A stretch of 64,000 nt of DNA from Whitmania pigra (lineage: Eukaryota > Annelida > Clitellata > Hirudinida > Haemopidae). Positions 25,974 through 39,088 of this stretch are shown here, in pieces. Positions within the stretch are counted from its first letter, which is position 1. Each line of letters starts with the position of its first letter. The notes beneath the pieces were generated by a model that had not been told where the DNA came from, did not search any database, and was given only the letters and a program-made list of their open reading frames with translations. The stretch is taken from NCBI GenBank assembly GCA_021613335.1, contig JAJTWR010000347.1, forward strand, positions 258,501 to 322,500, in the 5' to 3' direction. The translations under genes were made by a program, and so were the position numbers.

Positions 25974-27117
25974 CACAATTGATGCTAGAATTTTTTATAT
26001 GCATTCTATAATTGGTTTTTCACTCTTTTTTGGAGATAATTTTGAATTTAAGCAATTACATATTTTGGTTAGGCTGCCTGTAAATAATATTTGTAATTAT
26101 TCATGTTAAGCATCCTTTTCATGACGATTGAGACAAGTTGTTCGTGTTATTGCTATAGAGGAATAATGGACAAAGTTCCTATATTTTAATTGACAAACCC
26201 ATAATTGTTGGCTTTCGATATCTTGTCTAGAACAACCTTGAATAGGCTCCAGCAATCTTCAATTTTTATGAACAATGTTTGTTTATTATCTGCGACGTGT
26301 AGATAAACTGTACCTCAACTTCTCAAACCACCAACAAAATTGTGAGTTAGTAGAAGTTTTTTTTTGTAGAAGTTATTCTTTCCAGAATCTCTACAAGTAA
26401 TCGCAAACAGACTTTTGACACTTCAGCCCGAGGAAATGAAATCAACACAAAACTGGAAAGTTATTGCATTATTTATTAATATTCTCGAGTTCAAGGATTA
26501 CAACGATATTTTATTAAGATTAATTAATATCTTTATTAGTTTGATAAAAGTTAGCCATTCGGTGAATTTATTATTATCGTCGTTTTTTTTTGGCATTGAT
26601 CAGCTTATTCATTTAGGATGAATCGCTGGATAACGTTGCTCTATGTATGGGATGTTATTTATTATGATGAGTTATTGTGAGTTATTATGAATTATTAATA
26701 CCAGGCCTCGGTAGACGAGTTATTAAGACTTTCGCTTTGGTGAGGCTCCAATAGGAGTTCAAATTCCAGCCGCTTGCAGGAGTTTCTATAACCAATAAAT
26801 GACGATTTTATCCCACCAAATAAGAGATATCATGACAATTTGGATTCAGATATGGAATTGATGTTCGCATTTTTTTTTTAAATATGTAAATTTCTTATGC
26901 ATGATTTACGATATTTCCCGGCTAAACTCCGGCTAAAATTTGCCGGGGTCGGAACCGTAAGTTTGCCAATAAAGACGGGGATGGGGTTCATGGTGGATTC
27001 CTAATAAGATGGGATAACAATAAAATGGATCATAATTTTATTATACTTGAAATTTATTCTTTGCATTGAATATGTCCTGTTAAATCCAGATATATAAAAG
27101 GCTATGTTTTAAACTGT
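25974..27117. other. spacer between genes D and F
   Basis: AT-rich DNA containing a tRNA-like stretch at 26702-26775 and a GC-richer segment near 26915-26985 of unknown nature. No exon is seen. Confidence 0.4.
26702..26775 (+). repeat. possible tRNA-derived SINE head
   Basis: GGCCTCGGTAGACGAGTT resembles a pol III A box region. GAGTTCAAATTCC, about 40 nt later, resembles a B box (GGTTCAAATCC type). No matching acceptor stem is evident, so a SINE head is likelier than a tRNA gene. Confidence 0.4.
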
Positions 27118-30100
27118 TTAGGATGAACTGGAGGTCTCAGAAGATTCCTCGTATGGTAAACAAATCCTGAAAATTAAGTTTTGAAAATAATTAAATAAAA
27201 TTAATTGAGTCTTACATAACTACTAATGACTTAATCTTATAATCTGAATACCTGGGTGTAGAAACCCATCGGAGTTTGGAAAGCAGATTGATATATAAAA
27301 ATTGAAGTATAAAAATATAAGAAAATAAAAATGAGATAAATAAATAAAAATAAATTTTGAAATCGAAAGTTTTTTTTTTTTGAAATGTCTATTGGTCAAT
27401 TAAATAGGTCGTATACCTGAATAGAATTAACAACAATATGCACTTCATGAATAGACTTTCATTTCTTAGGCACTAACCACAAAATTTGAGCGGCTATCAG
27501 GGATGCAACGAATCCTAGTAACGTGTAGGCAAAAAAGGTAAGAGATTGGTAGTCTTTTGGCTCTCGAAATTTTGGAATCCCTAGGTAAAATATTTGTTCG
27601 ATTATATTATGAAGACTTTACTGATTAAAGGATGATATTAATAAATTATTATTCGATATTTAGTATTTAATCTGCATACAATGCTTCATTTCTCGGATAT
27701 GCATTAAAAATATAACTATGAAAATTAACTTATTTATTAGTCTTAAATTATGAACTTAGCTAGATCATACATTATATAATTGCTTTTTCAAAGATTAGGA
27801 TAAGTACGCCTATATCAGGAATTGGACAACATGCTAAAGGATTACGTAAAGACAGATGAAGGTCAAATGAAGACACTAAATATTCAACTTGGACATAAAT
27901 AGCAATACAAAATCAAAACTAATCAGCCATTACACTTGCAAGTTCTGTTGTCAATATTCATGTATCCCGGATAGCATTGGCATATACCGTAGCCATCCAA
28001 CATATTGCAAGGCATTTCGTCAGGAAAGTCCGTGGTGGTAGTCTTTTTTGACGATGGTGATGTTTCTTCGACAGTCGTTGATGAGGTTGGTGGTTTGGTA
28101 GGCGTTGAGGTTGTTTCTGTTGTTACGGAAGACGAAGGAGTGGTTTCGGTAGTAGTACTAGAGGTTGTTGTTATTGTTGTCGTTACTAAAGTTACTGGCG
28201 TGGTTGTTTCGGTAGTCGTTGATGAGGTTGTCTTATAGCTAATCGTCGGCTCGGTTGTTGAATAGGTAAAGAAAGATGAAAGTTCCGTTATCGTTGAACT
28301 CGGAATGGTCGAAGTAATTGTTGTCAATGCTATTGTTGCTGTTGTCCTCCTCCTTCTTCTCCTCCTTCTCTTCCTCCTCCGAGTGGTGATAAACTTTGTA
28401 GTGGTAGGAGTGGTAGTTGTAGTTGTAGTAGTGATTGTCGTAGTTCTCCTTCTTCTCCTTCGTCTTTTCTTCTTACGTGTAATAACCGTTTTAGTGGTAG
28501 TCGCTGGTGATGTTGTGGTTAATGGTTCGATAGACTTTGCAATAGTTGTTGATTCGGCAGTCGATGGAGGGCTTGCTGAATCGATAGCCGTAGGGGTGGT
28601 TGATATTGCTAATTTAGTAGTCGTGGTTTTTATTTTTGTAGCTGACCTAGCCCTTGTTGATACAGTAGTCGATGGTGTGGCTCTTGATCTGACAGTCTTT
28701 GGAGCAGTTGTTGCTAATTTGGTAGTCGTGGTTTTTATTTTTGTAGCTGACCTAGCCCTTGTTGATGCAGTAGTCGATTTTGTGGCTGTTGATCTGACAG
28801 TCTTTGGAGCAGTTGTTGCTAATTTGGTAGTCGTGGTTTTTATTTTTGTAGCTGACCTAGCCCTTGTTGATGCAGTAGTCGATTTTGTGGTTGTTGATCT
28901 GACAGTCTTTGGAGCAGTTGTTGCTAATTTAGTAGTCGTGGTTTTTATTTTTGTAGCTGACCTAGCCCTTGTTGATGCAGTAGTCAATTTTGTGGCTGTT
29001 GATCTGACAGTCTTTGGAGCAGTTGTTGCTGCTAATTTGGTAGTCGTGGTGTTTATTTTTGTAGCTGACTTAGCCCTTGTTGATGCAGTAGTCGATGGTG
29101 TGGCTTTTGATCTTAGAGTCTTTGGAGCAGTTGTTGCTGCTAATTTGGTAGTCGTGGTTTTTATTTTTGTAGCTGACCTAGCCCTTGTTGATACAGTAGT
29201 CGATTTTGTGGTTGTTGATCTGACAGTCTTTGGAGCAGTTGTTGCTAATTTAGTAGTCGTGGTTTTTATTTTTGTAGCTGACCTAGCCCTTGTTGATGCA
29301 GTAGTCGATTTTGTGGTTGTTGATCTGACAGTCTTTGGAGCAGTTGTTGCTAATTTAGTAGTCGTGGTTTTTATTTTTGTAGCTGACCTAGCCCTTGTTG
29401 ATGCAGTAGTCGATGGTGTGGCTCTTGATCTTAGAGTCTTTGGAGCAGTTGTTGCTGCTAATTTGGTAGTCGTGGTTTTTATTTTTGTAGCTGACCTAGC
29501 CCTTGTTGATACAGTAGTCGATTTTGTGGCTGTTGATCTGACAGTCTTTGGAGCAGTTGATGTTGCTAATTTGGTAGTCATGGTTGTTAATTCTGATGAA
29601 GCGCTTGTTGATACGGTAGTCGGTGGTATGGATGTTGAACCTGTAACCTTTGGAGCAGTTGATGTTGCTATTTTGGCTATCGTAGTGATTGTTGTAATTC
29701 TCTTTCTTTTCCTTCGCCTTCTCTTCTTACGTGTAATAACCGTTGTAGTGGTAGTCACTTGTGATGTTGTTGTTAATGGTTCGGTAGACGTTGCAATAGT
29801 TGTTGATTCCGTAGTCAATGGAGGGCTTGCTGGATCGATAGCCGTAGGGGTGATTAATTTTTCTGATTCGGTGGGGGCGGTATATAATTCAGTTGATAAT
29901 AAAGCGCTCATTGATCCAGTAAAGGTTTGAGAGACTGTTGAATTTGAAATTGTTTGGGCAATTGTTGAACTTATGGTAGATTGAGAGACTGTTGAACCGG
30001 TAGCCATTGTAGTGGTTAATGTTGATGTTTCGATAGTCACGGTGGATAATTCTCCAGCTGATGAAGAACTTGTTGATACGGCAGTCGATCTTGTGACTGT

Positions 30101-33100
30101 TGAACCTGTAGCCTTTGGAGCAGTTGTTGGTCCTACTTTTGTAGTCGTGCTGATTAATTCTGATGAAGAGCTTGTTGATAGTGTAGTCGATGGTGTTGCT
30201 GTTGAAACTGTAACCTTTGAAGCAGTTGATGTTGCTACTTTGGTAGTCGTGGATGTTAATTTTGATGAAGCGCTTGTTGAATCCATAGTCGATGGTGTGG
30301 CTGTTGAAACTGTTGCCTTTGGAGGAGTTGATGTTGCTAATTTGGTAGTGGCGATTGTTATTTTTGTAGCTGACCTAGAGCTTGTTGATACAGTAGTTGA
30401 GGGTTTGGCTGTTGAAACTGTAGCCTTTGGAGCAGTTGATTTTGCTAATTTGGTAGTCGTGGTTGTTAATTCTGATGAAGCGCTTGTTGATACTGTAGTC
30501 GCTGGTATGGATGTTGAACCTGTAACCTTTGGAGCAGTTGATGTTGCTACTTTGGCTATCGTAGTGATTGTTGTAGTTCTCTTTCTTTTCCTTCGCCTTC
30601 TCTTCTTACGTGTAATAACCGTTGTAGTGGTAGTCACTTGTGATGTTGTTGTTAATGGTTCGGTAGACGTTGCAATAGTTGTTGATTCCGTAGTCAATGG
30701 AGGGCTTGCTGGATCGATAGCCGTAGGGGTGACTAGTTTTGCTGATTCGGTGGGCGCGGTATATAATTCAGTTGATAATAAAGCGCTCGTTGATTCAGTA
30801 AAAGATTGAGAGACTGTTGAATTTGAAGTTGTTTGGGCAATTGTTGAACCTAGTGTAGATTGAGAGACTGTTGAACCGGTAGCCATTGTAGTGGTTAATG
30901 TTGATGTTTCGATAGTCACGGTGGATAATTCTCCAGCTGATGAAGAACTTGTTGATACGGCAGTCGATCTTGTGACTGTTGAACCTGTAGCCTTTGGAGC
31001 AGTTGTTGTTCCTACTTTTGTAGTCGTGCTGATTAATTCTGATGAAGCGCTTGTTGAATCCATAGTCGATGGTGTGGCTGTTGAAACTGTTGCCTTTGGA
31101 GCAGTTGATGTTGCTAATTTGGTGGTGGCGATTGTTATTTTTGTATCTGACCTAGAGCTTGTTGATACAGTAGTTGAGGGTGTGGCTGTTGAAACTGTAG
31201 CCTTTGGAACAGTTGATTTTGTAGTCGTGGTTGTTAATTCTGATGAAGCGCTTGTTGATACGGTAGTCGGTGGTATGGATGTTGAACCTGTAACCTTTGA
31301 AGCAGTTAATTCTGCCGTCGATGGAAGGCTTGCTGAATCGATAGCCGTAGGGGTGACTAATTTTGCTGATTCGGTGGGCGCGGTATATAATTCAGTAGAT
31401 AATAAAGCGCTCTTTGATCTAGTAATGGATTGAGAGACTGTTGAATTTGAAACCGTTTGAGCAATTGTTGAACCTATGGTAGTTTGAGAGACTGTTGAAC
31501 CGGTAGCCGTTGTAGTGGTTAGTATTGATGTTTCGATAGTGCTGGTGGATAATTCTCCAGCTGATGAAGAACTTGTTGATAGGGCAGTCGATCTTGTGAC
31601 TGTTGAACCTGTAGCCTTTGGAGCAGTTGGTGTTCCTACTTTTTTAGTCGTGGTGATTAATTCTGATGAAGCGCTTTTTGAATCCATAGTCGATGGTGTG
31701 GCTGTTGATACTGTTGCCTTTGGAGCAGTTGATGTTGCTAATTTGGTAGTCTCGGTTGTTATTTTTGTAGCTGACCTAGCCCTTGTTGATACAGTAGTCG
31801 ATGGTGTGGCTGTTGATGCTGCAGTCTTTGGAGCAGTTGATGTTGCTAATTTGGTAGTGGCGATTGTTATTTTTGTAGCTGACCTAGAGCTTGTTGATAC
31901 AGTAGTTGAGGGTGTGGCTGTTGAAACTGTAGCCTTTGGAGCAGTTGATTTTGCTAATTTGGTAGTCGTGGTTGTTAATTCTGATGAAGCGCTTGTTGAT
32001 ACTGTAGTCGCTGGTATGGATGTTGAACCTGTAACCTTTGGAGCAGTTGATGTTGCTACTTTGGCTATCGTAGTGATTGTTGTAGTTCTCTTTCTTTTCC
32101 TTCGCCTTCTCTTCTTACGTGTAATAACCGTTGTAGTGGTAGTCACTTGTGATGTTGTTGTTAATGGTTCGGTAGACGTTGCAATAGTTGTTGATTCCGT
32201 AGTCAATGGAGGGCTTGCTGGATCGATAGCCGTAGGGGTGACTAGTTTTGCTGATTCGGTGGGCGCGGTATATAATTCAGTTGATAATAAAGCGCTCGTT
32301 GATTCAGTAAAAGATTGAGAGACTGTTGAATTTGAAGTTGTTTGGGCAATTGTTGAACCTAGTGTAGATTGAGAGACTGTTGAACCGGTAGCCATTGTAG
32401 TGGTTAATGTTGATGTTTCGATAGTCACGGTGGATAATTCTCCAGCTGATGAAGAACTTGTTGGTACGGCAGTCGATCTTGTGACTGTTGAACCTGTAGC
32501 CTTTGGAGCAGTTGGTGTTCCTACTTTTTTAGTCGTGGTGATTAATTCTGATGAAGCGCTTGTTGAATCCATAGTCGATGGTGTGGCTCTTGAAACTGTT
32601 GCCTTTGGAGCAGTTGATGTTGCTAATTTGGTGGTGGCGATTGTTATTTTTGTAGCTGACCTAGAGCTTATTGATACAGTAGTTGAGGGTGTGGCTGTTG
32701 AAACTGTAGCCTGTGGAGCAGTTGATTTTGTAGTCGTGGTTGTTAATTCTGATGAAGCGCTTGTTGATACGGTAGTCGGTGGTATGGATGTTGAACCTGT
32801 AACCTTTGAAGCAGTTAATTCTGCCGTCGATGGAAGGCTTGCTGAATCGATAGCCGTAGGGGTGACTAATTTTGCTGATTCGGTGGGCGCGGTATATAAT
32901 TCAGTAGATAATAAAGCGCTCTTTGATCTAGTAATGGATTGAGAGACTGTTGAATTTGAAACCGTTTGAGCAATTGTTGAACCTATGGTAGTTTGAGAGA
33001 CTGTTGAATTTGAAACCGTTTGAGCAATTGTTGAACCTATGGTAGTTTGAGAGACTGTTGAACCGGTAGCCGTTGTAGTGGTTAGTATTGATGTTTCGAT

Positions 33101-36100
33101 AGTGACGGTGGATAATTTTCCAGCTGACGAAGAACTTGTTGATACGCCAGTCGATGTTGTGACTGTTGAGTCTGTAGCCTTTGGAGCAGTTGTTGTTCCT
33201 ACTTTTGTAGTCGTGGTGATTAATTCTGATGAAGAGCTTGTTGATAGGGTAGTCGATGGTGTTGCTGTTGAAACTGTAGCCTTTGAAGCACTTGATGTTG
33301 CTACTTTGGTAGTCGTGGATGTTAATTTTGATGAAGCGCTTGTTGATACTGTAGTCGACGGTGTGACTGATGAACCTGTAACCTTTGGAGCAGTTGGTGT
33401 TGATAATTTGGCTGTCGTGGTGATTTTCGTAGTTCTCTTTCTTCCCCACAGTCTTTTCCTACGTGTAATAAACGTTGTAGTGGTAGTCGCTGGTGTTGCT
33501 GTGTTTAATGGTTCGGTAGACGTTGCAATCGTAGTTAATTTGGTAGTTGGTGGAGAGCTTGATGAATCGATATCCGAACTTGTAGCCTTTGGAATAGATG
33601 AAGTTTTGGTAATTATTGCTGTTGAATTAGTATACGATATAATGGTTGATGTCTGGATAGCATTTGGTGTTGTTAGAATTTTTGTTGGCGTGATTGTTGA
33701 TTCGGCAGTTGTAATATACTCGGTTCTATTACTAAATACCAATTCAGTGGATAACGTTGCTGGTTCAGGTATCTCAGTTGTCTTATTAAGAGGCTCTGTG
33801 GACCTAATTACGGCTCGGACTAGTCTCTTTATCTGTTTGCTTTTCCACTTGCTTTTTGCAATAGACATCGTTGTTGTAGAACGGATTTGAGTGGCTGTTT
33901 TTGAAATGATTTCATTTTATTGAATTATATGCAATGTAAACTAAACTTAATTGATTCATTCATTTATGTTACAATATGATCCTTGCATCAACAAAATGTT
34001 AGATACATAGCACCTCGCTTTACTTTGTTTATGATTTGTTCCCTTTTTTGATAAGTGTTTGGGCTTTATGCAAATATTAACAATATTCAGAATAAAAAAA
34101 AAAATCAAAATTTCATTAAGCTGAGGGGCAGAATGAGGACTTAAAAAGCGATTTGTACATAATGCCCGTGAAACAAAAGTATTTCTAATAAAAGTATTTG
34201 TAAACATATAGGTAAACTCTAGAAATGTATTTAAATTACCAAAAATATAATTACTTTCTTACCGTATTTAAAATGCCACTGTATTTTACGCAGAGATGGG
34301 TAGTTACTAACTATAAGTAGTTAACTACTTACTACTTAAATAGTTAATAACTACTCTTTAAAAAATAATTACAAAATAGTAGTTAACTACTTTTAAAGTA
34401 GTTATTAACTACAAATAGTTTTAACCAAGCTAACTAGTTTTTAATTACTTTTAATAAAATGTTAAAATTTTAAAATAAAATGAACAAAAATAAACTTTTT
34501 CCAATTTTACAATTTGGTACATCACTTTATAAGCTTAGTTTCTTTGATTTCAAATTTTGCTTACTATAGCCATTTCTCACTTCTGAATTGTTACTTAGTA
34601 GCCGTATTTTGAAAACGTTTTATATAAATTGTGAGACGTAATCGAGCGCCTAAAACTCTGACGAACCATATTTGGTAATAATCTGTAAGTTTGATTCTCC
34701 AACATCATTCCTGATGTTAGTTGTCCAATGACTCTGCAAAGCTATCAAGCAAAAATGTTCAGCTCACAATCGACCATCAATCTAAGAATGACAATCAAAA
34801 GTTTCTGAAATTAGGAAAGCCCTCGACTTGTTTTGATTCGTAGATTGAAAAGTTACAAAACAAATTCCATGTCACATAATTCTGGTTACGCAAGTGTTCC
34901 TCAGCTAGTTGATGGAGACATTCAGCTAAAGTACCTCCTCTGTTTTAAACACATAATGTCAGCAATAATCATTCTACTTCTAAATTACAATTTACTTATG
35001 CAATACTTACATCCTATTATTTATCAAACTCAGCAAGGAATGTACAATGTCTACTCAGTTATCCAACTGTTTGTGCTGCATTCATCAAGCTTAATTCGAC
35101 ATTACCAAGTTCGACATCAGTTGAAAGACTTTTAGTGTAGCAGGGCAGGTTTTATGTAACAGACGATGTAAATTATCGGATAATCATATCGACATGATGA
35201 TTTTTTTAAGAGATCGCCTAAAACATCCATTGTATACTTCTGTTTTTGATTAATTTGGACAATAAAATTTTGTTGATAATGTTACACTAGTGTAAATAAA
35301 TATGCTAATAAATTATGTCTTGTTCAGTTGTCCAGAAAATTAATTTTATCAAATGTCAACTGAAAAGTAGTTAAAAAATAGTTAAAAAGTAGTTAACTAC
35401 TATGCAAGTAGTTAAGGAGTAGTTGCTAACTACTTTTTTTTATAAAAATAGTTAACTGCTGTAGTTAAAAGCCCATCTCTGATTTTACGTAAAATATACA
35501 TCTATTTGAAATACACCTCTGTTAGTACACTAATACCCCGTTTATCGAACGCCTCGCATAACGAACAGCGTCAAGAAAGCGCGGATGCATCGCATACCGA
35601 ACTCGTTTCACATAACGAACGATGCGCTCTAGGGTTAAACACCGCGTTTCCCTCGAAAATAAGACAGTGTCTTATATTAATTTTTCATCTAAAATTTCCG
35701 GGAGGTGCCTAATATTTTCATTACGCAATTTTGCATAGAAATCTATTGGAAACTGTGCTCTGTACTTACCAACGTATTTGTAACAAGTGGATGGTCAAAC
35801 TACAATAATATGTAATATTGAAATAATAATCAATTGTTTGCCGTAGTTTTCAGAAATTCATTCAAAAATTATTTAACGGTAATTTGACAATAATCGAAAT
35901 TTGGTATTACCTTCACAAACTTTTTCAACTTCATGAAATCCTGGCTTGCACCGGCATTCATAAGTTCTACCTAAATCGATGCATATCGAAGTATCTTTAG
36001 GGCAAGCCGAATTTTCACAGGGATCTGTAAAATATTGTAGTCACTTACAACTGCAGTAACACAACTATTAACTCCCGAAGCAAATTAACTCATCAATGGA

Positions 36101-37159
36101 TAATAAAAAAAAAACAAACCTGGAATGTAAACTTCAACTTCAGATATAATGAAGCCCTCGTCTTTACGAGATTCAATTATAACTTTATTGGTTGGTCCTT
36201 GGTGTTCACAGTTTACCTTCATTCTGACGCCAGGTCCTGGACTTGGATCAGGATATTGAGAGCATAAAACTACTGCTCCAAAAACAAATAACCTGACAAT
36301 GAAGTGATCTAGCTGTCCTTTTGAACCTTTAAGGAATACAGTTTTAAACAATTAAGAAACAACCAATTCGTGTTGCCTCATTGTAATGGTGAGATATTAA
36401 ATTATATCTTTTACCATGTTGCAAATTAAAACATATTTTTTTAATTTGACTTTTAAGAGATTATTCGAGCTCAAATCATCAATATCATTTAGCTTGCTAT
36501 TTACAGATGGTATACCTGCCAGCTTCTATTGTCACCGTCTTAAGGATGCAAATTGTTTTATACACTCATTTGTGTGACATTTTATGATAAATGATCAAGC
36601 ACGAAATGAATTAAATAATTATCAGTGACAACTTTATACTACAGAACCTTGCTAACCCGGTCCATCGTATACTAAAACATATAGGATGTAGTAATTCGAT
36701 CCCAAATCGATATCAAAGAATGCATTTCTGCCACATTTTATTGTAATTTCTTCAGTCGAATTGATGTTACCGTCTGTCAATTTGTCTGATAAATCCCGCG
36801 TATCACAAAATTTGCTTTTTTTCCCGAGAGCCACATTCCTTGCTTCAGAATCTGCGTTCGAATCATCGATAATTAAATTTATAATAACAATGACATTCAG
36901 TTAAGTAGTAATAACATTTTATGGATAATATATAACTACAAAACAAAATAACCATGTTTAATCGATAAATAAATTATTAAAGAAGCGTTATTTTTTTATT
37001 CAACGTATATTTCCTTTCATTATCATTTTCAAAACTTTCTAAATGCTAATCTAATTTTTCTATAATGAATATCAAAAATATTCATCAGAACGTTTGAATA
37101 TAAAATGTACTTTTAAAAATTATAATTAAATTTAAAATGGCTGCGAGACCTAAATGCAT
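27118..37159 (-). CDS. giant mucin-type lectin receptor (gene F)
   Basis: Seven exons, about 2,225 aa: 37111-37159, 36657-36851, 36120-36326, 35911-36024, 27934-33894, 27478-27580, 27118-27166. Signal peptide MHLGLAAILNLIIIFK; lectin domain (RNVALGKKSKFC, DIDLGS, GQLDHF, VEVYIPG); cbEGF (DPCENSACP, CRCKPGF); one uninterrupted 1,987-codon Ser/Thr exon; half-EGF (CQCYPGYMNIDNRTCKC); membrane span (YTLLGFVASLIAAQILW); tail ICLPYEESSETSSSS. The mucin exon contains nine copies of a 35-36-residue unit (STRARSATKIKTTTTKLA...), a larger repeated block of about 1.5 kb, and several polybasic blocks (RKKRRRRKRKR). A heavily O-glycosylated extended stalk is expected. A hAT element lies in the intron between the mucin and cbEGF exons. 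Confidence 0.87.
28605..29570 (-). repeat. 105-108-bp minisatellite in gene F mucin exon
   Basis: Nine tandem coding units of 35 or 36 codons, each with RARSATKIKTTTTKLA and APKTxRS. Units differ mainly by KSTT/PSTT swaps and by one or two Ala codons, so the frame is always kept. Confidence 0.85.
29640..33070 (-). repeat. higher-order ~1.5-kb tandem duplication in gene F
   Basis: The segment around 30540-31500 recurs at 32049-33009 with an offset of 1,509 bp (503 codons). The GTAGTGGTTAATGTTGATGT landmark, for example, lies at 30889 and 32398. Each copy carries the polybasic block and the TTVSTSASSELTT-type units. The offset is a multiple of three, so the open frame survives. Confidence 0.75.
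34291..35481 (+). mobile_element. hAT element with perfect 8-bp target duplication
   Basis: Terminal repeats start CAGAGATGGG and end CCCATCTCTG. ATTTTACG directly flanks both ends (34283-34290 and 35482-35489). The interior holds subterminal TAGTTAACTA repeats and a degraded transposase C-terminus (about 35100-35240; LSDNHIDMMIFLRDRLKH). It lies in an intron of gene F. Confidence 0.92.
35525..35740 (+). mobile_element. Tigger/pogo-like terminal fragments
   Basis: Two adjacent pieces: ACCCCGTTTATCGAACGCC followed by repeated ATAACGAAC motifs (35535-35630), and CACCGCGTTTCCCTCGAAAATAAG (from about 35640; shown as two overlapping parts, CACCGCGTTTCC and CTCGAAAATAAG). The second resembles the ends of the element at 55506. 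No transposase is present. Confidence 0.55.
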
Positions 37160-37187
37160 TGTTTATATTTTTAAGTGAAGCTCTTGT

Positions 37188-37195
37188 ATGACGTC
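37188..37195 (-). promoter_or_regulatory. conserved GACGTCAT motif, gene F
   Basis: 29 nt upstream of the gene F start codon, in the same 35-nt block as gene C (one change: GCGGACGTCAT). Confidence 0.55.
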
Positions 37196-37469
37196 CGCAA
37201 TTGATGATAGGACTGGTTACAATTATACGCATATGTATTTCTATATTTGGCTTGTCTACGCTCACCCACGAAGTGATATTTTCATGAGAAGTTTAAATTT
37301 AAAAAATGAAATAATTTTTTGACTAGGTTGTCGCTTATATGTTTATATGCACGAAATGATGCGCAGGCATGTATTAGATACATAGAAAATCAGTTAAATC
37401 TTAAACACAATTTTATTTATTTTGGTATAAAGATTTATTGAAATTGATGTTTTACATTTTGTAGTCACT

Positions 37470-38881
37470 CAAAACTGAAATAGTATTATTATCTGTTCTC
37501 GAGAGACAAGATTGTAAGTACCTATTATAACTATATTAATTAATTCGTCAATGAAATAATATAATCAAAAACGGTACCTAGGATATAAATTTCAATTGCA
37601 ATTATTCTTCATTTAAACAGCTCTATATGCATAAACGTAGAAACGGCATCATTCTGGATTTGGCAAAAAAGTTTTAAGAGGCAATTTCAGGAAAACCGGA
37701 GAAAGTCGTCGGCCTCAGGTGTAAATGATCTACCGAACCGCGGGACCAAATCATTAGACGAGAGACGCGGTATTGTTTGGAGAAATGGACCGAACGCGGG
37801 CTAGCAAAGCACTATGGATTGCTGACCACACCGTTGCCGAAATTCGGGTCCAGAAAATCTCAACCTCCGACTGCAAAGAAAATTCTAAAGTCCAGTTTGC
37901 CTATATTAAGTACACGGTATGAAGAAGCCACTTAGAGCTTTCATGACTGCTGTAACTGGGATGGATGCGGTGGACATAAAATGGCCATAGTCTTTGCAGG
38001 TGCAAAGCAGATAGTATGCGACATAAAGAGGTCAGTGAGAGCTTTCGGAGTCGCTCCAGTTTAGCAGTGACCGGCATAAGGAGGCCAACGAAAGTAGTAG
38101 CCGCGATAAGCGTTGGGTCCCGAACGATAAGAAAAATCGATAGGGTCATCCGGCTGATCACCGGATCTCCAAGATGGAGTATTAAAAAACATTAAATGCT
38201 TACATTTTGTGATTAAGGGCTTAAGACTTATACAACAACAGACAGACATAATGAAATTCGACATCTTTTCATTGCATCAGTATTTGTTTTAAACTATACC
38301 CGCATCACTTTTCAAACGACCAAAATATTTCGACTTAGCCTGTATTTATGAGTAATTTATGAAGATGAATGAGACCATCCGCTAACTTTGTAAAACATTT
38401 ATAACGTTAATAAAGTCCCTATATTTAAAATATATCATCAACATTTTGAAAACACACTGTTTATGAAAGTGAGGTCAACTTTTTTTTTTATCATTCCGTA
38501 TGGCCTTGAAGGTTATTAACCGCTTAAACAAGTTTAACGAAGCAGGTGCAAATATGGTATTAGAGTGAAAAAAACTATTAAATGAGATGCATGATTAATA
38601 AGCTGTAACATGATCTAATTAAAAATATTTATTATCACTAAGTACTGTGAGCATAATGCCTAAATGTTCTTAGTCTTAAAATTATTAATAATAACTCCGT
38701 TGAAATTTGCTGCGAAAACATGATTATTTTTACAGCTTCATAAATGCAAACAATGTTATTCGGCATTTAACTAATCCTTCAGATATAAAATATACTTTTA
38801 CATGTTAATAACAAATTTTAAAAGATGGCTAAACTCGAATTTGTTGTTTATGTTTATTAAATGAAGCTATAACATGACGTC
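37470..38881 (-). pseudogene. decayed mucin-type gene copy between F and G
   Basis: At 38796-38844 lies a 49-nt copy of the signal exon, donor GTATAT intact, but the start codon is ACA and an in-frame TAA follows. Upstream of it (38874-38881) the GACGTCAT block is conserved. At 37470-37600 the sequence matches the gene B intron next to the second lectin exon, up to a few codons of the exon end. A GC-rich segment (37620-38170) of other origin interrupts the copy. Lectin, mucin and TM exons are gone. Confidence 0.7.
37620..38170. other. GC-rich island of unknown origin
   Basis: About 550 bp clearly richer in G+C than the surroundings, with abrupt edges. In one plus frame it reads RRETRYCLEKWTERGLAKHY and later STRYEEATRAFMTAVTGMDA, broken by stops. 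I do not recognise the protein. A degraded retroelement coding fragment is the most likely source. Confidence 0.4.
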
Positions 38882-39088
38882 CACAATTGATGCCAGAATA
38901 GGTCACACTCATATTTCTGTATTCTGTTTATTATTCATATAGGAAGCACTAAGTTGTTTAATTCGTCTAATATAGGAAGCACTAAGTTGTTTAATTCGTC
39001 TAATATTCATATTTATTATTTATTTAGTAATTAATATATTATTTAGTAACTCTAAATCCTCTTAAAACAAGATATCAAGAGCTGTCAT

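Noticed and set aside
28305..33890. Series of long Val/Asp-rich plus-strand ORFs
   Set aside because: Shadows of the gene F mucin repeats; they repeat with the same period and show no splice or domain logic.
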